A stretch of 64,000 bases of DNA from Paraglaciecola sp. (GCA_009993955.1 JAACSL010000016.1:37823-101822); one strand, 5' to 3'; positions 8,562 through 17,768 are shown, numbered from the stretch's first letter. The notes: generated by a model from the letters alone, not told the origin. Numbers and translations: made by a program.

Positions 8562-10460
8562 ATGATCCAATTTTCTGACCTTTCATTAATGCGCGGCAGC
8601 AAAACCTTGTTACAAGAGGTAAACGCAGTGGTCTACCCCGGTCATAAGGCCGGTTTAATCGGTGCCAATGGTTGCGGAAAATCAAGTCTGTTTGCCCTCA
8701 TTCGGGGTGAATTGCAACCAGAGCAAGGCAATATTGCTATCCCAAAGAACTGGCAGATTGTGTCGGTGGCCCAAGAAACCCCAGCTGTGGAACGCTCTGC
8801 ATTGGATTATGTGATTGACGGGGATAAACGCTTTCGGCAATTACAGCAAGCATTGAGTGAAGCTGAACAACAACATGACGGTGTGCGCATTGCTGCTCTG
8901 CATGGTCAGTTAGAGCAGGCAGGCGCGTATGACATTGATGCCCGTGCTGCCACTATTTTGGCAGGTTTAGGTTTTGCCAATGACAGCATGAACCGGCCAG
9001 TTACCGCTTTTTCAGGCGGATGGCGAATGCGCCTCAATCTTGCTCAAGCGCTGCTGTGTTATTCCGATCTGCTGCTGCTTGACGAACCGACCAACCATTT
9101 GGATTTAGATGCAGTAATTTGGTTGGAAAAATGGTTGCAACGCTACACAGGCACCCTGTTGTTGATCTCGCACGATAAATCGTTTTTAGATTCAACCATA
9201 AATGAGATCATCAGTGTAGAGCAACAAAAATTGTTGAGTTACAGCGGTAACTATGACGCCTATGAACGTCAACGCGCTGAACGTTTGCGTCTGCAGAGTC
9301 TGCAATTTCAAAAACAACAAGATCAAATCGCCCACTTAGAATCGTTTATCACCCGTTTTGGCGCCAAAGCCAGTAAAGCAAAACAGGCGCAAAGTCGGGT
9401 AAAGCAGTTAGCTCGCATGGAAACCTTGTTACCTGTATTGGCGGCTTCCCCTTTTTCGTTTGAATTTTTACCGCCACCTAAATTACCCAACCCATTAGTG
9501 AAAATTGACAATGTGCAAGTGGGCTATGCAGATGTCGTGGTGCTGCAAAAACTGCAACTTAATTTAGTACCCGGCAGTCGCATCGGCTTGTTGGGGAAAA
9601 ACGGCGCAGGAAAATCCACGCTGATCAAACTCTTGGCCGGGGAGAAAAAACCGCTACAAGGGGTGTATGAGACCTCGGCAGGTTTGCGTATTGGTTACTT
9701 TGCCCAGCATCAGTTAGAGTTTTTACGCGCTGACGATTCTCCTCTCGCGCATCTGCAACGTCTTGATCCACAAGCCACAGAACAACACTTGCGTGATTTC
9801 CTCGGTGGCTTCGGTTTTCGCGGTGACGATGCCTTGGCAAAAGTTGCCCCAATGTCAGGTGGCGAAAAGGCGCGTTTGGTGCTGGCACTGACGGTCTACC
9901 AACGTCCGAATTTACTGTTATTGGATGAACCTACCAACCACCTTGATTTGGACATGCGTCAAGCACTGAATATGGCGCTGCAAAGTTTTGAGGGAGCAAT
10001 GGTTTTAGTGTCTCACGACCGTTTTTTACTGGCCTCAGTATGTGATGATTTCTATTTGGTCGATAACGGCCAGGTTCAGCCTTTTGACGGGGATTTAGAC
10101 GACTACAAGGCCTGGATTTTAAAGCCAAGTGTAACAGTCAGTCAGGAAACCATGAGCTCGGTAAAACCAGAGCGTAAAAATACCAAGCGTTTGGAAGCCG
10201 AGTTCAGGCAAGCGACACAAGGATTACGTAAAACCATCAGTCAAGCTGAAAAAGACATGGCTGATTTGCACGGCAAACTGGAAAAAATTGAAGAGCAGTT
10301 GAGCCATAGCGACATATATAGCGCACAGAACAAAGATCAACTGAAACAGATACTGGCTAAACAGCTGGTCTTGAAACAAAGCCTGCAAGAAGTCGAATTA
10401 TCATGGTTGGATGCGCAAGAGCAGCTTGAAGCGCAACAATTGCAATTTTCCGCACAGTGA
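8562..10460 (+). CDS. yheS: ABC-F ATPase YheS
   Basis: A 632-residue soluble protein with two ABC nucleotide-binding domains and no membrane segment, the ABC-F plan. The first Walker A is GANGCGKSSL (about residue 34) with signature FSGGWRMRL. The second is GKNGAGKSTL with signature MSGGEKARL. The linker between them is charged and helical, as in ribosome-binding ABC-F proteins, and a coiled-coil C-terminal tail follows (LEAEFRQATQGLRKTISQAE). YheS is the E. coli ABC-F protein of this length (637 residues). ABC-F proteins act at the ribosomal E site to relieve stalling. The stop overlaps the yheT start. Confidence 0.94.
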   Translation: MIQFSDLSLMRGSKTLLQEVNAVVYPGHKAGLIGANGCGKSSLFALIRGELQPEQGNIAIPKNWQIVSVAQETPAVERSALDYVIDGDKRFRQLQQALSEAEQQHDGVRIAALHGQLEQAGAYDIDARAATILAGLGFANDSMNRPVTAFSGGWRMRLNLAQALLCYSDLLLLDEPTNHLDLDAVIWLEKWLQRYTGTLLLISHDKSFLDSTINEIISVEQQKLLSYSGNYDAYERQRAERLRLQSLQFQKQQDQIAHLESFITRFGAKASKAKQAQSRVKQLARMETLLPVLAASPFSFEFLPPPKLPNPLVKIDNVQVGYADVVVLQKLQLNLVPGSRIGLLGKNGAGKSTLIKLLAGEKKPLQGVYETSAGLRIGYFAQHQLEFLRADDSPLAHLQRLDPQATEQHLRDFLGGFGFRGDDALAKVAPMSGGEKARLVLALTVYQRPNLLLLDEPTNHLDLDMRQALNMALQSFEGAMVLVSHDRFLLASVCDDFYLVDNGQVQPFDGDLDDYKAWILKPSVTVSQETMSSVKPERKNTKRLEAEFRQATQGLRKTISQAEKDMADLHGKLEKIEEQLSHSDIYSAQNKDQLKQILAKQLVLKQSLQEVELSWLDAQEQLEAQQLQFSAQ

Positions 10461-11491
10461 TAACCAGCATGCCGTTTGAAGCAAACCAAGTTGAGGCTAA
10501 AGGGCTTGTGGTAAAAAGTGATTTTTCTGCGCCGTGGTGGGCGAAAAACAAACATGTGCAAACCATGTTTCCGCGCTTTTTGCAAAAGCGCCCTCCCTTG
10601 CACTATCGACGTGAGGATCTGTGTTTACCCGACGGCGACTTCGTTAATTTAGTCTGGGCTGGCAACTTGGATGAAGCCAAGGCCTTGGTGCTGATGTTTC
10701 ATGGTTTAGAAGGATCAATTACTTCGCATTATTGCCATGACACCATGGCCAGTCTTGTGCAGCATGGCTACGCGGTAGTGTTGATGCATTTTCGCGGTTG
10801 TGGTGGACGGCCAAATCGATTGCCTCGCGCTTATCATTCGGGTGAAACAGCGGATGCCAGTTATTTACTCAGCTATTTGCAAGCCAAATGGCCAACGTTG
10901 CCTAAACTTGCTATTGGTTTCTCGTTGGGCGGCAATATGTTGTTAAAACTGTTGGCTGAACAAGGTCAAGCGTGTGGCTTAAACGCCGCGATCGCAGTAT
11001 CGGCACCTATGCAGCTGGCCGAATGTGCTAAGAGTATCAGTCGCGGTTTTTCCCGTATTTATCAAGCATACTTAATGCGCAGTATGCGCAATAATCTGCT
11101 CAGAAAAATGCAAACAATAGACTATTCAGGCTTACTCACCATTGGCCCAAAAGATGTGCAGCGCTTAGAAAATTTTAGACAGTTCGATGAACATGTGACG
11201 GCACCGCTACATGGTTTTGTGGATGCAGATGATTATTACCAACGCTGCAGTGCCTTGGGTTTCCTGCGCCTTATCCGCGTGCCAACCTTAATCTTGCACG
11301 CTAAAGATGATCCCTTTATGAATGAAAATGTTCTGCCTAGAGCCGATGAAATGGCGACTTGTGTGCGATTGGAGTTGAGTGACAAGGGTGGGCACTGTGG
11401 CTTTTTGCATGGCACACCATGGCGCCCAAAGATTTGGTTTCAGCAGCGCAGCCATGCATTTTTCACCGAAAATTTAGCCCTTAGCCAATAA
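10457..11491 (+). CDS. yheT: YheT-like alpha/beta hydrolase
   Basis: A 344-residue alpha/beta hydrolase. The nucleophile elbow is GFSLGG, with an oxyanion-side motif MFHGLEGS and a late His in GGHCGFLHG. The family (YheT/EMB8-like) hydrolyses ester or lipid substrates, but the natural substrate is not known. The frame can start at a GTG that overlaps the yheS stop (GTGA) or at an ATG 12 bases later; neither has a strong ribosome site, and coupling favours the GTG. The C-terminus ends ALSQ, and the last 18 bases are tandemly repeated beyond the stop (see repeat at 11477-11530). Confidence 0.9.
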   Translation: MITSMPFEANQVEAKGLVVKSDFSAPWWAKNKHVQTMFPRFLQKRPPLHYRREDLCLPDGDFVNLVWAGNLDEAKALVLMFHGLEGSITSHYCHDTMASLVQHGYAVVLMHFRGCGGRPNRLPRAYHSGETADASYLLSYLQAKWPTLPKLAIGFSLGGNMLLKLLAEQGQACGLNAAIAVSAPMQLAECAKSISRGFSRIYQAYLMRSMRNNLLRKMQTIDYSGLLTIGPKDVQRLENFRQFDEHVTAPLHGFVDADDYYQRCSALGFLRLIRVPTLILHAKDDPFMNENVLPRADEMATCVRLELSDKGGHCGFLHGTPWRPKIWFQQRSHAFFTENLALSQ

Positions 11492-11530
11492 GAAGCCCTT
11501 AACCAACAAGAAGCCTTTAGCCAAAAAAGA
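11477..11530 (+). repeat. Three tandem 18-bp repeats at the end of yheT
   Basis: Three adjacent imperfect copies of an 18-base unit: GCCCTTAGCCAATAAGAA, GCCCTTAACCAACAAGAA and GCCTTTAGCCAAAAAAGA. The first encodes the yheT C-terminus and its TAA. In the second copy the TAA is CAA, so the unit would extend yheT in frame if the first stop were lost. It looks like a slippage duplication of the gene end. It fills the yheT-yheU spacer. Confidence 0.8.
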
Positions 11531-11538
11531 AACACAGC

Positions 11539-11766
11539 ATGATCATTCCCTATGAACAACTCAATGAAACGACCTTATATAACTTGATCGAAAGTTTTGT
11601 GCTGCAAGAAGGCACAGAATATGGCGAGCAGGATGTCAGTTTGGCTGATAAGGTAGCGCAAGTAATCACCCAACTGCAGTCAGGTGAGTCATTAGTGGTT
11701 TATTCTGAGTTGCACGAAACCGTCAATATCGTGCCTAAAGATCAACTACAACATCACCCCGTCTAG
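11539..11766 (+). CDS. yheU: YheU family protein
   Basis: A 75-residue acidic protein beginning [20 protein letters not shown], the hallmark of the YheU family (UPF0270), with the usual GTEYGEQ stretch in the middle. The gene follows yheS and yheT as in E. coli. Its function is not known. Its TAG shares the palindrome CTAG with the stop of the convergent YceI-like gene, so the two coding regions overlap by four bases and there is no room for a terminator between them. Confidence 0.9.
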   Translation: MIIPYEQLNETTLYNLIESFVLQEGTEYGEQDVSLADKVAQVITQLQSGESLVVYSELHETVNIVPKDQLQHHPV

Positions 11767-12350
11767 TGAACTTGCAAGACCAAGGTAAACGACACGGGTA
11801 CCGTTAACCCGATACTGCTTAAGCCAGCAATTTTCTGCAAGGCTTCTACTCCCTCTTGCAAACCGACATCCGCAGCAGCAAGCAAGACAGGTTTAACACT
11901 GCTCACCACAAAATTGCTATTTTCGTTTTTACTTACCTGCGCATCTAACATCAGGGCTTTGCTTTTACCCATAACACTGAGGGTGGCAGGGATCTCAAGG
12001 CGCAACGTTGTGCCATTTGCCAAGCCAACAATCGCGTCTGGCAAGGTGGCACTGACTGTGGCTTTGGGGAAATTTGCGACATTAAATAACATGTCACGCA
12101 TGCGGGTATTACGAATTTCTATGCCAGTTTCCACCGAGGCCAAGTCGATATCTAGGCTGAATTTTCCATCTTTTTCCATGCTGCCACTTAGCACAGAAAA
12201 GTGGTGAACTTCACTGACATTGATATTTTTTGTAGAGATAAAAAACAGCGACGATTGGCTGTTGTCCACGACCCAGTGCGCGAGGGCAGATGGGCTAAGT
12301 AGACTGGCACTTAGTAGTGCGGCATACAAGGTTGTTTGCAGGGTTTTCAT
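11763..12350 (-). CDS. YceI-like periplasmic protein
   Basis: A 195-residue exported protein with signal peptide [20 protein letters not shown] and likely cleavage after ALA. The mature part follows the YceI lipocalin-like pattern: [18 protein letters not shown] at the start and [19 protein letters not shown] in the middle. YceI proteins bind isoprenoid or amphiphilic ligands in the periplasm. The ATG at 12350 overlaps the cysQ TGA (ATGA), and it puts the signal peptide at the N-terminus, so the 13 extra residues of the longer frame are discarded. It probably is the last gene of a nudE-cysQ-yceI run. Confidence 0.88.
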   Translation of the reverse strand: MKTLQTTLYAALLSASLLSPSALAHWVVDNSQSSLFFISTKNINVSEVHHFSVLSGSMEKDGKFSLDIDLASVETGIEIRNTRMRDMLFNVANFPKATVSATLPDAIVGLANGTTLRLEIPATLSVMGKSKALMLDAQVSKNENSNFVVSSVKPVLLAAADVGLQEGVEALQKIAGLSSIGLTVPVSFTLVLQVH

Positions 12351-13183
12351 GTTAAATTTCCAAGTTGATATTTGACAATCGATGGCCAATCGACCTTTTG
12401 GTCGCCCATCACGATAAAATCAGGATTCTTCACAGACTTACGTTGGTTGTAACTTAAAGGCTCAAAATTATGTGCCAAGATGGCACCCCCGGCCTCGTTG
12501 ATAATGCATTGTGATGCCCCTGTATCCCACTCTCCGGTTACCCCAATGCGCAAAAACACATCAGCCTTACCTTCGGCGATGAAACAGGCTTTCAGCGAGC
12601 AACTGCCCAGGGGCAATGTTTGATATACCCGATGTTTGCTCATACTGTTCATGACTTTTTCCCGGGCCTGACGCCGACTGATGGCAATCATTACCACTCC
12701 TGCTTCCACATCATCAAAGGCCCGCACATGGATCTGTTTTGTTTCTGCTGGGCTCTCTTTGAAGGCTCCATGCCCTTTGGCGGCATAATACAGGGTGTCG
12801 CCTGGCGGCCAATAAATAGCACCAATCACTGGTTCGTTGTCTTCAACCAAGGCAATGTTGACTGCAAAATCGCCGCTACGGGCAACAAATTCTTGGGTGC
12901 CATCAATGGGATCAATCAGCCAGTAACGTTTCCAGCCTTTGCGGTCGGCTAATTTTTCATTAGTGGTTTCTTCCGACATGATAGGAATGTCGGGGGTTTC
13001 CGCTTGCAGTAAGGCTAAGATAAATTCATTGGCCTTATAGTCTGCGTTGGTGACAGGACTGTCGTCCTCTTTTTGATAGGCGGTGACATTGCCACTATCG
13101 TATATTTCCATCACAACTCGGCCTGCTTGTTTGGCCGCGCGCTTGGCGATTTCCAGTAACTCAATGATGTTATGATCTGGCAT
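12347..13183 (-). CDS. cysQ: 3'(2'),5'-bisphosphate nucleotidase CysQ
   Basis: An inositol-monophosphatase-fold enzyme that removes the 3' phosphate of PAP, a by-product of sulfate assimilation. Metal-site motifs are visible: DSPVTNADYKAN, EETTN, DPIDGTQEFVARSGDF and WDTGASQCI. The start at 13183 overlaps the nudE stop as TAATG and has a strong GAGGAGAGG ribosome site, giving 278 residues; the longer frame would run back into nudE. The nudE-cysQ pairing is common in gammaproteobacteria. Confidence 0.93.
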   Translation of the reverse strand: MPDHNIIELLEIAKRAAKQAGRVVMEIYDSGNVTAYQKEDDSPVTNADYKANEFILALLQAETPDIPIMSEETTNEKLADRKGWKRYWLIDPIDGTQEFVARSGDFAVNIALVEDNEPVIGAIYWPPGDTLYYAAKGHGAFKESPAETKQIHVRAFDDVEAGVVMIAISRRQAREKVMNSMSKHRVYQTLPLGSCSLKACFIAEGKADVFLRIGVTGEWDTGASQCIINEAGGAILAHNFEPLSYNQRKSVKNPDFIVMGDQKVDWPSIVKYQLGNLT

Positions 13184-13746
13184 TAGCCTCTCCTCATCCA
13201 TCGTTGTGTCAAAAACAAAGCAGCAATGCACCTTGCTTCAACAAAATCTTCTCTTGCTAGCAGACTATCCATATCACGGATAGACCAAGACACCACTTCC
13301 ATTGCCTCGGGTTCATCCCCTGGCAGGCTCTCTGGGTATAGGTCCTGAGCAACAAATATCTGCATACTGGCGTCAAAAAATGCAGGCGCCATGCTAACAG
13401 TATGTAAAGGTGTCAGGTGTTTCGCGCCAAACCCAACCTCTTCTTTTAACTCACGATTGGCCGCAACCATGGCTGACTCACCGGGGTCAATTAAACCTTT
13501 TGGAAAACCAAGCTGATAAGAATGTGTGCCTGCGGCATATTCACGGACCAATAAAAACTCATCGTCATTGATAAAAGGCACGATCATCACAGCACCGCGC
13601 CCACTGCCTGCCATGCGTTCAAACTGACGTTTTTCCCCATTTGAAAACTCTAAATCGAGTTGTTCAACACGAAACAGCCCACTTTGGGCAATAATTTTGC
13701 GTTGCGCGATATGGGGTAAAACTTTCTTGTTATCTATTTTGCTCAT
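13183..13746 (-). CDS. nudE: ADP compounds hydrolase NudE
   Basis: A Nudix hydrolase acting on ADP-ribose, NADH and diadenosine polyphosphates. The Nudix box is complete: GLIDPGESAMVAANRELKEE then VGF. Starting at MSKIDNKKV (13746) gives 187 residues, which matches the known E. coli NudE size; the frame could be extended upstream but without support. It is the first gene of the nudE-cysQ-yceI run, divergent from yrfG. Confidence 0.92.
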   Translation of the reverse strand: MSKIDNKKVLPHIAQRKIIAQSGLFRVEQLDLEFSNGEKRQFERMAGSGRGAVMIVPFINDDEFLLVREYAAGTHSYQLGFPKGLIDPGESAMVAANRELKEEVGFGAKHLTPLHTVSMAPAFFDASMQIFVAQDLYPESLPGDEPEAMEVVSWSIRDMDSLLAREDFVEARCIAALFLTQRWMRRG

Positions 13747-13963
13747 GTAAACTTCACGTTGTTTGGCCTGATTTGCTGAGCTTAGAGACGTCCCGCGCTG
13801 TTGTTTTAGCATTGACAATCTGGGTTCACTATCGCACTGTGCTTGCCTATTTTGCAGACGGCCTTGTTTGGTTAATTTATACTATTTCAAGCCTACCAAG
13901 TTAGGCAAAAAAACACCGCTCAAAAAAGATATCATTAAAAACTTTAATCAAGAGGCGTGCCAC

Positions 13964-14641
13964 TTGTCGTTACTCAATTGGAAACAGATTAAAACCGTCC
14001 TACTCGATATGGATGGTACACTGCTCGACCTGCATTTTGATAACCATTTCTGGTTGGATCACTTGCCGAGGAAAATGGCGCAGGCGCAAGGTATTAGTTT
14101 TGAGCAAGCTGTCACTAACCTTAAAGCCGAGTATGCCAAAGTGCAAGGCACGATTGATTGGTATTGCTTAGATTTCTGGGCGAGAAAACTCGACATTGAC
14201 ATTATGGCCACCAAGCGTGAAATCAGCCACTTAATCCAGATGCGTAGCGATACCATCCCCTTCATTGATGCCCTCAAAGCCAGTGGTCGTGAGGTGATTT
14301 TGTTGACCAACGCCCACCCAAACAGCTTGGCACTTAAAGTTGAACACACCCAGTTGGACAGGCACATTGATCAACTGATTTCCACTCATGAATTTGGTGT
14401 GACCAAAGAATCACAATTACTGTGGCAACGTTTGCAGCAGCGTCTGCAATTTAACCCTCAGACAACCTTGTTTGTAGATGATAGTTTAACGATTTTGCAG
14501 GCAGCGAAGACCTTTGGCATTGCCCATTTGTTAGGGATTAGCAACCCAGATAGTCAAAAACCGCCTGTGCAATTTAATGATTTCCCCGCCGTACACGACT
14601 ATGGTGTGCTACTCGCGGATATTAGAAAACATGTTATTTAG
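13964..14641 (+). CDS. yrfG: GMP/IMP nucleotidase YrfG (HAD family)
   Basis: A HAD-type phosphatase with motif I LLDMDGTLLDL, motif II in ILLTNAHPN and the acidic motif IV FVDDSLT. The frame opens at 13868, but there is no ATG before the first motif. A TTG at 13964 has AGAGG at the right spacing and gives MSLLNWKQIKTVLLDMDGTL, closely matching YrfG proteins (225 residues against 222 in E. coli), so I chose it. The enzyme dephosphorylates GMP and IMP. It is divergent from nudE, an arrangement seen in related bacteria. Its stop is 6 bases from the stop of the convergent GGDEF gene. Confidence 0.88.
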   Translation: MSLLNWKQIKTVLLDMDGTLLDLHFDNHFWLDHLPRKMAQAQGISFEQAVTNLKAEYAKVQGTIDWYCLDFWARKLDIDIMATKREISHLIQMRSDTIPFIDALKASGREVILLTNAHPNSLALKVEHTQLDRHIDQLISTHEFGVTKESQLLWQRLQQRLQFNPQTTLFVDDSLTILQAAKTFGIAHLLGISNPDSQKPPVQFNDFPAVHDYGVLLADIRKHVI

Positions 14642-14647
14642 TCGCTT

Positions 14648-15601
14648 TTAAGAGTCGACTTTGGGCAACTGCTCTTCATTAGCGCAGACTTTATTGCGTC
14701 CAGAGCGCTTGGCGGCAAAGAGGTTTTTGTCGGCCAAATTTAACAAGGTTAGCGGACTCAGTTGACGATGATGCTCACTTGCAGGTGATATTGTGGCGAT
14801 ACCAACACTTACAGTGACGTGCTGACTATTGCTTGATGGCGCTGCTGGAATGGCAAGGCGACGGATGTTGGCCATCAGTTGTGTTGCCACTTTTTTCGCG
14901 CCACTAAGATGGGTGAAGGGCAGTAGTAAGACAAATTCCTCGCCGCCATAACGCGCGGCAAAATCTTCTTTTCTTGCTTTACTTTGGGAAATGGCAGACG
15001 CGACTTGTTTGAGGCACTCGTCGCCTTGAATGTGACCGAACTCATCATTGAAATTTTTGAAATGGTCAATGTCGATCATCATTAAACTGATGGGGTGCCC
15101 ACCACGAATCGCCGCATGCCACTCTTTATGCAGCACCGTATCAAGTTGCATACGATTGGCCAAGCCAGTTAAGCCATCGGTGATGGAGACGAGCTCCAGC
15201 ACTTTTTGCTGTTCGATGCCATGCATTTGATTGCGAATACGAAAACGGATGATGTCCGGCAAGGTGTTGGCATTAACATAGTCCACCGCGCCATGTGCCA
15301 AACAACGACACTCTTGCTCCGCATGTGGTTGCTCGGCTAAAACGATAATGGGAATGTGTTCAGTCAGGGGATTTTGTTTGGTGTCTAAGCAAAAATTGAC
15401 GATATTTATGTCAGGTAGAGATGCACTTGCCACAATCAAATCAATATCACTTTCCATCAGGGCATCAAAACCATCTTTGCCATCAGCGGCCATTTCGACA
15501 TGGTAAACTTGTTTAAACATAGACAGCAGAGAGGCTTGTCTTTTTGAGTCTGGGTCAACAAGTAATAATGTTGATCGCGGTAAATTTTGCCCCTGTGTCA
15601 T
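14648..15601 (-). CDS. Diguanylate cyclase with degenerate receiver domain
   Basis: From the ATG at 15601 (AAGGA ribosome site, spacing 5) the protein has 317 residues: a receiver domain (about 10-125) and a GGDEF domain (about 150-310). The cyclase site is intact (ARYGGEEFVLL), and RKED five residues before GGEEF is a c-di-GMP inhibitory I-site. The receiver keeps the acidic pocket (VDPD, residues 15-18), but the phosphoacceptor position in DLIVASASLP is Ser59 instead of Asp. The conserved Thr and Lys positions also read Ala (IIVLAEQ, GAVDYVNAN). It should therefore not be controlled by normal Asp phosphorylation. No histidine kinase gene is adjacent. A longer TTG start at 15631 is possible. 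Confidence 0.9.
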   Translation of the reverse strand: MTQGQNLPRSTLLLVDPDSKRQASLLSMFKQVYHVEMAADGKDGFDALMESDIDLIVASASLPDINIVNFCLDTKQNPLTEHIPIIVLAEQPHAEQECRCLAHGAVDYVNANTLPDIIRFRIRNQMHGIEQQKVLELVSITDGLTGLANRMQLDTVLHKEWHAAIRGGHPISLMMIDIDHFKNFNDEFGHIQGDECLKQVASAISQSKARKEDFAARYGGEEFVLLLPFTHLSGAKKVATQLMANIRRLAIPAAPSSNSQHVTVSVGIATISPASEHHRQLSPLTLLNLADKNLFAAKRSGRNKVCANEEQLPKVDS

Positions 15602-15925
15602 AACATCCTTGCAGAATTGGGATAAACGCAACGCCTTTAGCTTACCGCAGTAAGATAGAGGCGAACACTACTTTGTTTAAAAAATGCACAATGTGGTACT
15701 TAAATTTACGCACTGAATGGATAACGTCAGTGTAATAGGCTAAATGCAGAGGCAAGTTTGTTTTGTAGTTAGCTTGATTTTTATGCCTAGGCTCAATGAT
15801 TTAACGCTACACTGCGAACATCCGCCTCAAGTATTCAACGGGGGCGACAATCAACGTTGCTATGCTTGGGTAAATCACTCATCATGCCGCCGTTATAAAA
15901 AGTAGTGTGTACCGAGGAACATATC
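15602..15925. other. Intergenic region between divergent GGDEF and metallopeptidase genes
   Basis: About 320 bases with no convincing gene on either strand. It must hold the promoters of the two divergent genes, but I cannot point to a clear -35/-10 pair. The only strong element is the GAGGA ribosome site just before the GTG at 15926. Confidence 0.5.
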
Positions 15926-17029
15926 GTGAAAACTTTTGTTTGCCAATGTGGAAACAAGACGCATTTTATCAACAGCAAGTGCGTTGCCTGTGGCCTGATG
16001 CTGGGTTTTTTACCAGACACGGGCCAAATGAGCGCCTTCACGCGACATCAAAGCGGTAAGCTACAAGCATCAAGCAATGGGCGGGTTTACAAGCAGTGCA
16101 AAAATTATGTGGATCACAACGTGTGCAATTGGATGATCCCTGACGATGAGCCTCAAGAATACTGCTGTGCTTGTCAACTCAACGAAGCGACCCCGAATCT
16201 TGCAGTGAAAGGTAACGCCACACTTTGGTATCGTTTAGAACAAGCAAAACGCCGTCTCTTATACACGCTGTTCAAATTCAAATTACCCGTGACTAACCGT
16301 AAACAAGACCCACTCACTGGCCTCGGCTTTGCCTTTTTAGAAGATGAGATCGAAGACGCCTTTGGCAAGGAGTTAACGGTCAAAAATTATGTCACTACCG
16401 GTCACAATGCCGGCATCATTACCATCAATGTCAATGAAGCAAAACACAGTTCACGTGTGCACATGCGCGAATTAATGAATGAAGGTTATCGCACCCTAGT
16501 TGGCCACTTCCGCCATGAGGCAGGTCATTATTACTGGGACAGATTGATCAGGAATTCAGCCAACCTTAGTGCTTACAGAACGTTATTTGGTGATGAACGT
16601 ATGGACTATGCTGAGGCCATGAAAGACTATTATGCCCAAGGCCCCAAAAAAAATTGGCAAAATGTGTGGATCAGCGCCTATGCCAGTATGCATCCATGGG
16701 AAGATTGGGCAGAAACCTGGGCTCACTACTTACACATGGTGGATACCCTTGAAACCGCCAGTGATTTTGATTTCAGTATTTCGGGGAATAAAGTGGCCAA
16801 TCCTTTGATGTTAGGTGAGCACTTAGATTTTGGTTACACCGCCACCAGTTTTACCCACATATTTAACGACTGGTGTCGTTTGACCGCCGCCTTAAATGGT
16901 TTGAATCGCAGCATGGGTTTAGATGATGCGTATCCGTTTGTGATTCCCATTACCGCCCTGAATAAGTTGCGTTTTGTGCATGAAGTTGTGATGCAAAATG
17001 CCCAACAGCCCATGCAACACGCTATTTAG
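15926..17029 (+). CDS. Putative zinc-binding metallopeptidase (Peptidase_Mx/COG4307 type)
   Basis: A 367-residue protein with an N-terminal zinc ribbon (CQCG and CVACG, residues 6-23) and further paired cysteines around residues 58-83. A HEAGH motif is at residues 197-201, inside RHEAGHYYWDRL, followed by a Trp/Glu-rich stretch (HPWEDWAETWAHYLH) that may supply the third ligand. This plan is that of the putative zinc-binding peptidase family often found near ATP-grasp/alpha-E/transglutaminase genes. The GTG at 15926 follows GAGGA at 8 bases and starts VKTFVCQCGN, so I prefer it over the upstream GTG. The 3' end overlaps the convergent Anbu gene by 8 bases. Activity and substrate are unknown. 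Confidence 0.85.
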   Translation: MKTFVCQCGNKTHFINSKCVACGLMLGFLPDTGQMSAFTRHQSGKLQASSNGRVYKQCKNYVDHNVCNWMIPDDEPQEYCCACQLNEATPNLAVKGNATLWYRLEQAKRRLLYTLFKFKLPVTNRKQDPLTGLGFAFLEDEIEDAFGKELTVKNYVTTGHNAGIITINVNEAKHSSRVHMRELMNEGYRTLVGHFRHEAGHYYWDRLIRNSANLSAYRTLFGDERMDYAEAMKDYYAQGPKKNWQNVWISAYASMHPWEDWAETWAHYLHMVDTLETASDFDFSISGNKVANPLMLGEHLDFGYTATSFTHIFNDWCRLTAALNGLNRSMGLDDAYPFVIPITALNKLRFVHEVVMQNAQQPMQHAI

Positions 17030-17768
17030 TGACAGGTTTTTCCCATTCAAAACGCGGCAAACGATTAAAAGCCCGTTTGAGTCCTTCGTTCCAATGTTTT
17101 TGCACGGATTTGTACATCGTACTATTAACGTTTAATGAGGTGCGATAAGGCGCCTCAATGTGATTGTTAGTATGGATGGCCAACTCAATAGGTGGGCCAA
17201 CGGAAATATTGCTGCGAATCGTGGAGTCCAACGAGACAATGGCACAGCGTGCCGCATCTTCTAACGAAGTCGTCGGGCCAATGATGCGATCAAGAATGGG
17301 TTTACCGTATTTATTTTCACCAATCTGCAAGTAAGGTGTTTCTGCCGACGCGGTAATGTAATTGCCTTGAGGATACACTAAAAAAATCTCGCAGGGCTGC
17401 CCCGCTATCTGCCCACCCAAGATAAAGCTCGACTCCGCACTCATCATGGATTTACCCATGGCTTCAGCATGTTGTTTTTGTTCACGCTGACTTAATTGCC
17501 CAATATATTTGGCAATTTCGTGCAAATAATCCGCTTTCAACAAATTAAATTTAGCGTCAGGATCTTCTAAATCAGCCTTGATGGCATTAATCACAGCTTG
17601 CGACGTGGCCAGGCTGCCAGACGTTAATAAAACCAAAGTACGATTATTCGGGTAAACAAAGGTGGTCATTTTGCTATAAATTGCGACGTAATCGACACCC
17701 GCATTGGTACGGGAGTCCGACGCAAAGACCAAACCTTTGTTGACATTTAAGGCTAAACAGTAAGTCAA
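17022..17768 (-). CDS. Anbu-type proteasome-like protease (COG3484)
   Basis: An Ntn-hydrolase of the Anbu (ancestral beta subunit) family. The conserved N-terminus reads TYCLALNVNKGLVFASDSRT. The start that makes sense is the TTG at 17768: it has GAGA about 8 bases upstream and places Thr immediately after the initiator Met, so Met removal exposes the Thr nucleophile. It gives 248 residues, the usual size; the longer ATG frame would bury the nucleophile. Anbu assembles into ring or helical particles and its genes are known to sit beside circularly permuted ATP-grasp, alpha-E and transglutaminase genes, as here. It is divergent from that operon across 174 bases. Confidence 0.9.
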   Translation of the reverse strand: MTYCLALNVNKGLVFASDSRTNAGVDYVAIYSKMTTFVYPNNRTLVLLTSGSLATSQAVINAIKADLEDPDAKFNLLKADYLHEIAKYIGQLSQREQKQHAEAMGKSMMSAESSFILGGQIAGQPCEIFLVYPQGNYITASAETPYLQIGENKYGKPILDRIIGPTTSLEDAARCAIVSLDSTIRSNISVGPPIELAIHTNNHIEAPYRTSLNVNSTMYKSVQKHWNEGLKRAFNRLPRFEWEKPVTK

